This document shows positions 59,230-62,871 of a stretch of 62,871 bases of DNA, piece by piece. The stretch is from Gemmatimonadota bacterium. GTDB taxonomy: Bacteria > Latescibacterota > UBA2968 > UBA8231. The stretch spans positions 1 to 62,871 of the forward strand of contig JAPPEF010000194.1 in the NCBI GenBank assembly GCA_028875335.1, in the 5' to 3' direction. How positions within the stretch are numbered: the stretch's first letter is position 1; every line of letters starts with the position of its first letter. The notes below the pieces were generated by a model that had not been told where the DNA came from, did not search any database, and saw only the letters and a program-made list of their open reading frames with translations. The translations under genes and the position numbers were made by a program.

Positions 59230-62200
59230 TTACTTGCCCGTGCTGGACTTTTTCGGTCGTCGCAGTCCATAGTAGCGCATGCGGGAGCGTAGCCGTTCCG
59301 GATTCATGCCCAATAAGCGCGCCGCGCCGCGCTCGCCATAAATCATCCAATTGGTCGCTCGCAGTGCCTCCACAAGCTGCTGCTTTTCGTCCATGCCTTC
59401 GCCAGCCGCTGGCGCGGGTGGCCCAGTATCCCTGTGCCGTGCAGTCGAAAGCAGCGGTAAATCGTCAGCACGTATCACCCCGCCCTCGCACAGCAACACC
59501 GCCCGATTGATCAGATGCTCCAACTCGCGCACATTCCCCGGCCAAGCATACGCCTGCAAGTGCGCGGTCACTCCGTCGTCTAAGGTCGGCACCGGACGCT
59601 GCAGATGCTGAGCATACTGCTTCGCAAAATGCTCAGCCAGAGCCGGTATATCCCCTTGCCGTTGCCGCAGCGGTGGAAGCTCTAAGGTGAAGACGCTCAG
59701 CCGGTAGAATAAGTCTTCGCGGAATGTACCCTCTTGAATGGCCTGCCGCAGGTCGCGGTTGGTCGCCGCAATGACCCGCACATCCACAGATACAGGATGC
59801 TTGCCACCGACGCGAGTCAGGGCATTCTCCTCCAAGATGTGCAGCAGCACCCGCTGAGACTCCAACGGCAAATCGCCGATTTCGTCGAGAAAAAGGGTCC
59901 CGCCATCGGCCAGTTCAAAGCGCCCAAGCTGACGGCTAGCGGCTCCGGTAAAGGCCCCTTTCTCATGGCCAAACAACTCGCTTTCAATCAACCCGGCCGG
60001 CAGCGCCCCGCAATTGACTTGGATGAAGGGCCGCTCGCGGCGGGTGCTTGTCTCGTGGATGGTCTGTGCCAGTAAGCCCTTGCCGGTGCCGGTCTCGCCT
60101 AACACCAGCACGGTCATGGCTGTCTCGGCGACGCGCACGGTCTGCTCCAGCACTTGGCGCATCGCCCAACTCTGACTGTGCACGACGTGATCGGTCGCTC
60201 GCAGCGCGTTTTCAAGGGCGTGGATGCGTTCGGTTTTGGCGTCAGGGAGAATTTGAATCTCTAAGCTGGCGACCTCAGAGATCAGGCCATCGCGGTCCAT
60301 CGTCCGCACCTCAAAACAATACTCGCCTACTGGCAAGGCGCTGTATGCAACCGCATTGGCGGCCGTAAACGCGCTCCATTGTTCCGTCGGACCGTAGCCC
60401 AACAGACGATGGCTGTAGCGCATCTGTCCTGCGCCGCTGCGGAAGCTGATGCCCTGGAAGTAAATGCGGATCTCAGGAGTGCTCTCGGGGCAGGATACGG
60501 CTTCGGGCGCGGCCAAGCGGGTGCCAGCCATGACCTCGCGGATGACCAAGCACGGCGGCGTGCGTCCCGGCTGGTAGGCGACTAGTCCTGCCCGCGTGCC
60601 AAACCACAGCCGACCGCGATGGTCGCACAGAACCGCTTCGACCATGTTTTCGAGGGCGGATGGCCCCAAGCGGATACTTTGGAAGGTCTGGCCGTCGTAG
60701 CGGAGGACGCCGCCGCCGCTGGTACCCATCCAAATATGATCCTCTGGATCAGCCGTCAGCGCCAAGATGCCATTGGCCGACAGCCCAAACTGTTCGGAGG
60801 TAAAGTGGCGCACCTTCCGCGACGCGAGATCAAGGGCGAAAAGCCCCTTGGCTGTGCCTATCCACAGGGTGTTTTGGTGCTCCCACAAGACGTTGACATA
60901 GGCAATGGACTCTGCTTCGGCTATATCTGCCGGGCGCAAGTGCCCATCCTCGTAACAGTAGAGTGCCGGTACTACTCCAACTGAACCGAGCCACAATACT
61001 CCGTCTCGGTCTCTCAGCAGCGCTCCGACCCAGAACATCCCGTCTTGGTCTTTCAACGCGGTGCTGCATTCATCAAGATAAATAAAGCGATTTTCCTCTA
61101 TCCAGCCGAAACGGCCATCGGACGTGCCGACCCAGATACGCCTTTGCCCATCTTCGCATAGCCCCGCAATTCCTTCGGGATGGGTTCCTTCGGCCACCGA
61201 GATCGCTTGTGGCGTTTGGCCCTCCCACTTGTACACCTTGCCCGCACCCCCACCACTCCAGACTTGCCCCTGGTCATCCACCACCATCGCCGAGACGATT
61301 TCCCCTGTCTCGACCGAACGGACTTGATCCTCTTCCATGCAGGCCATGCCCCCCATCGTGCCGATCCATACCTTCCCTTCTGGATCTTCGCCCAAGCAAC
61401 GAATCTCACGATCTGGCAGGCCGTCGGCTTCCGTGTAGCGCCGGATACTAGTAGGATCACAAAAAATCAGTCCACCGCCCCAAAGCCCGATCCAGATATT
61501 GCCCTCGCGGTCCTCGTACGTCAGACGCGTAGCTGAAAAATCAACATCCGGCAAGGAAGCAGAAAAGGGATGCCACTCCTGCCTGTCGTGTACCATCACG
61601 CCTCGATGGGTCAGCCAGAGCCAACCCCTCTCGTCAGTCCGCACGTGCCGCGTCCCGCTCTGTACCACCCCCTCGTCGCCCTTGCCCACGTTAATGAACG
61701 CGAGATGTTGGTCCTGCGGATCGTAGCGACCGATCAAGACTTCAGTACCCATGTAATGGAAACTAATCCACAGATAGCCGGAAGAGTCTTGGGCGAACTT
61801 CCAAGGCCATTGGCCCGCCCGGTCGCCGATACCCATTCGCTGCCCATCCAAACTGACGACGCCTCGCCACGCCGCCAACCAAGTGGTACCGCCCACGTCG
61901 GTGGTCATATCGTACACTCGCCCCAACGGTTGGCCGCCAACTTCGGTTATGCACTTTACACAGTGTCCTTCAGCAAACCAAGCCACGCCCGCATCAGTCA
62001 ACACCACAATCGAACCATCCAGCTGAGCTTGCAGACCCAAAATCTCGTTGGAAGGCAAGCCGTGCTCGGTGGTGTACACCTGAAAGCCGCACCCGTCGTA
62101 GGCAGCAAGCCCCCCACCGAACGTGCCAAACAAAAGCCGCCCGTCCGCTTCCTCGGCAATAGCCATGACCGTCAGATTGGGCAATCCGTCCTTGAGGCCA

Positions 62201-62367
62201 AAGTTATCAAAATGGGCGCTGTCGAACCGGCTGACGCCGCCGTCGGCCGTAGCGATCCAGAGAAAGCCCTGGCGGTCTTGGTAGAGGTCTTCTACGTGCA
62301 TCCCCGCCAGCCCATCAAAGACGGTGTACTGGCTGCTCAACACGTACTCAAAGGATATGTCGCTCAT
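59230..62367 (-). CDS. One-component sigma54 activator: Reg_prop propeller + Y_Y_Y + AAA + Fis HTH (paralogue 2)
   Basis: From the ATG at 62367 (GGAAGGA 6-8 nt upstream; an in-frame start at 62409 is less likely) the product has 1045 residues. The domain order matches paralogue 1: propeller (GLAGMHVEDLYQDRQGFLWI), Y_Y_Y, AAA (GETGTGKG, GAFTGA, FLDEIG) and Fis HTH (WMIYGERGAARLLGMNPERL). Overall identity is high, and the recognition helix is virtually the same, so the two proteins may bind the same or very similar sites. No receiver domain, signal peptide or membrane helix is seen; signals are probably sensed in the cytoplasm. Confidence 0.85.
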   Translation of the reverse strand: MSDISFEYVLSSQYTVFDGLAGMHVEDLYQDRQGFLWIATADGGVSRFDSAHFDNFGLKDGLPNLTVMAIAEEADGRLLFGTFGGGLAAYDGCGFQVYTTEHGLPSNEILGLQAQLDGSIVVLTDAGVAWFAEGHCVKCITEVGGQPLGRVYDMTTDVGGTTWLAAWRGVVSLDGQRMGIGDRAGQWPWKFAQDSSGYLWISFHYMGTEVLIGRYDPQDQHLAFINVGKGDEGVVQSGTRHVRTDERGWLWLTHRGVMVHDRQEWHPFSASLPDVDFSATRLTYEDREGNIWIGLWGGGLIFCDPTSIRRYTEADGLPDREIRCLGEDPEGKVWIGTMGGMACMEEDQVRSVETGEIVSAMVVDDQGQVWSGGGAGKVYKWEGQTPQAISVAEGTHPEGIAGLCEDGQRRIWVGTSDGRFGWIEENRFIYLDECSTALKDQDGMFWVGALLRDRDGVLWLGSVGVVPALYCYEDGHLRPADIAEAESIAYVNVLWEHQNTLWIGTAKGLFALDLASRKVRHFTSEQFGLSANGILALTADPEDHIWMGTSGGGVLRYDGQTFQSIRLGPSALENMVEAVLCDHRGRLWFGTRAGLVAYQPGRTPPCLVIREVMAGTRLAAPEAVSCPESTPEIRIYFQGISFRSGAGQMRYSHRLLGYGPTEQWSAFTAANAVAYSALPVGEYCFEVRTMDRDGLISEVASLEIQILPDAKTERIHALENALRATDHVVHSQSWAMRQVLEQTVRVAETAMTVLVLGETGTGKGLLAQTIHETSTRRERPFIQVNCGALPAGLIESELFGHEKGAFTGAASRQLGRFELADGGTLFLDEIGDLPLESQRVLLHILEENALTRVGGKHPVSVDVRVIAATNRDLRQAIQEGTFREDLFYRLSVFTLELPPLRQRQGDIPALAEHFAKQYAQHLQRPVPTLDDGVTAHLQAYAWPGNVRELEHLINRAVLLCEGGVIRADDLPLLSTARHRDTGPPAPAAGEGMDEKQQLVEALRATNWMIYGERGAARLLGMNPERLRSRMRYYGLRRPKKSSTGK

Positions 62368-62438
62368 ACGCGTCCTTCCGACGATTGGGGAGATCCCGGC
62401 CTTTAACACATGACTCGACTCTAAAATACAACCGCCGA

Positions 62439-62470
62439 CAAAAAATCCTTTAGGAGCACCCTAAAGGATT
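62439..62470 (-). terminator. Conserved intrinsic terminator (element copy D)
   Basis: AATCCTTTAGG-N5-CCTAAAGGATT with TTTTTT following on the minus strand, then the AT-rich box (GAAAAACATAACACTCAAAA on the plus strand) on the upstream side. In this copy the position where the other elements carry a sigma54 promoter (about 62407-62424) has no GG-N10-GC pair, so the promoter has decayed or differs. Confidence 0.75.
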
Positions 62471-62543
62471 GAAAAACATAACACTCAAAATATGAGACGA
62501 TTCTTTTTACGATGTGCAGCTTCAGCCGTCAGCGCAAGGTTAT

Positions 62544-62580
62544 CCACGACTTTCCGTGTTGGCCACCTACGATTTTTTGG
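62544..62580. promoter_or_regulatory. One good and one degenerate dyad upstream of activator paralogue 2 (class CC)
   Basis: CCACGACTTTCCGTGT at 62544-62559 equals the third site of the 28824-28881 block. A half-site CCTACGATTTTTTGG follows at 62566-62580, with 23-bp spacing. The flanking ~25 bp (CAGCCGTCAGCGCAAGGTTA) also resembles the sequence beside the 28824 block. This copy looks partly decayed. Confidence 0.5.
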
Positions 62581-62625
62581 AATAGAGATTACTTTTGGAT
62601 TTTGCGCTTGTGGACCGATAAGGCA

Positions 62626-62680
62626 GGATTGGTGCAGAAAGGCGCGTAGGGGCGGCTTGAGGACCGCCCCTACGGACGAG
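62626..62680. repeat. REP-like GC-rich palindromic repeat (second copy)
   Basis: This is homologous to 26585-26644, with the same GGTGCAGAAAGGC start, a GTAGGGGCGG / CCGCCCCTAC hairpin and a GACGAG end. It lies 42 bp past the stop of the FG-GAP gene at the right edge. Between this and the dyads nothing else is recognised. Confidence 0.65.
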
Positions 62681-62722
62681 ATTTGATATCGCTCTTTTCC
62701 TTCTTTTTTGCGGTCGGATCGT

Positions 62723-62871
62723 CTATTCGAGCTTGACCATCTTGCGGGTGCGTAGCTGCTCTCCCACGCGTACCTGATACAAATAGGCTCCAGAAGCGAC
62801 GAGTTGGCCCTGCCCGTCTCGGCCATCCCAAGTCAGCCGGTGTTCGCCCGCCGCCAACGGACCCGACCACA
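62723..62871 (-). CDS. 3' end of an FG-GAP-type secreted protein (runs off the window)
   Basis: The minus-strand frame ending at TAG 62723 encodes the C-terminal FlgD-like segment with GEHRLTWDGRDGQGQLVASG and AYLYQVRVGEQLRTRKMVKL. It is nearly identical at DNA level to the last ~150 bp of the gene at 24940-26559, so that gene has a close paralogue, or the end has been homogenised by gene conversion. The rest of the gene is outside the window. Confidence 0.8.
   Translation of the reverse strand, partial: WSGPLAAGEHRLTWDGRDGQGQLVASGAYLYQVRVGEQLRTRKMVKLE

Noticed and set aside
62368..62438. Sigma54 promoter before activator paralogue 2
   Set aside because: At the position aligned with the other three elements there is no GG-N10-GC pair.

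Overview
The window looks like a chromosomal contig from an uncultured bacterium of the FCB superphylum. Latescibacterota- or Poribacteria-like symbionts are my best guess, from gene content alone. The reasons are secreted proteins ending in a PNPFNP/FlgD-like domain, many FG-GAP and TolB/PD40 beta-propellers, Gfo/Idh-ThuA-TIM-barrel sugar operons, a DUF5916 protein, a DUF4159 protein and large sigma54 activators. Most genes lie on the minus strand and have clear Shine-Dalgarno sites. No rRNA or tRNA was recognised.

Region 1 (1-9.3 kb) is a defence/genome-plasticity island. It holds a 146-bp MITE with a 9-bp target duplication, a PcfJ-like gene, a complete four-gene QatABCD anti-phage operon, an orphan antitoxin whose toxin is cut off at the qat edge, and a DUF1016/PDDEXK nuclease. 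Two remnants of an AlbA/RecG-like gene bracket the island. Region 2 (9.3-22.5 kb) is housekeeping and sugar metabolism: methyltransferase, amidohydrolase, GH26-like lipoprotein, Fe-ADH/glycerol-1-phosphate dehydrogenase-like enzyme, DUF5916 barrel protein, AEC transporter, Gfo/Idh oxidoreductase, and a TIM-barrel/ThuA/epimerase operon. It also has three tiny membrane proteins, a solitary CRISPR-like repeat and small transposon-like repeats. Region 3 (22.5-31 kb) is a duplicated array of secreted Cys-rich proteins, WD40/PD40 propellers and an FG-GAP protein. Several share one 5' leader and a C-terminal SWGxIKxLL signature. Region 4 (31-47 kb) is a cell-envelope block: lipoprotein, giant TPR protein, outer-membrane protein, discoidin-like protein, then an overlapping operon of FG-GAP, TPR, GT2 and a glycosyltransferase-transglutaminase fusion. 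A chimeric gene and a frameshifted gene sit between the two parts. Region 5 (47-54.3 kb) has DUF4159 and FG-GAP genes, then an operon encoding an A24-type peptidase, an FMN-binding-like protein, two membrane-anchored redoxins and a six-Cys secreted protein. Region 6 (54.3-62.9 kb) holds two paralogous one-component regulators (Reg_prop propeller + Y_Y_Y + sigma54 AAA + Fis HTH) and the end of another FG-GAP gene.

The most interesting signal is a regulatory architecture found four times, upstream of 28633, 54222, 58791 and 62367. Going towards the gene it consists of tandem 16-bp dyads (core ACGA-N4-TCGT, mostly repeated every 21 bp), an AT-rich conserved box, a terminator hairpin, and (in three copies) a -24/-12 sigma54 promoter TGGCACxGAATGTGC. 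The dyads have the position and phasing expected of enhancer sites for the two sigma54 activators encoded next to them. I infer a regulon that couples these cytoplasm-facing propeller activators to the peptidase/flavin/redoxin/Cys-rich cluster, to a PD40 propeller gene and to one activator gene itself.
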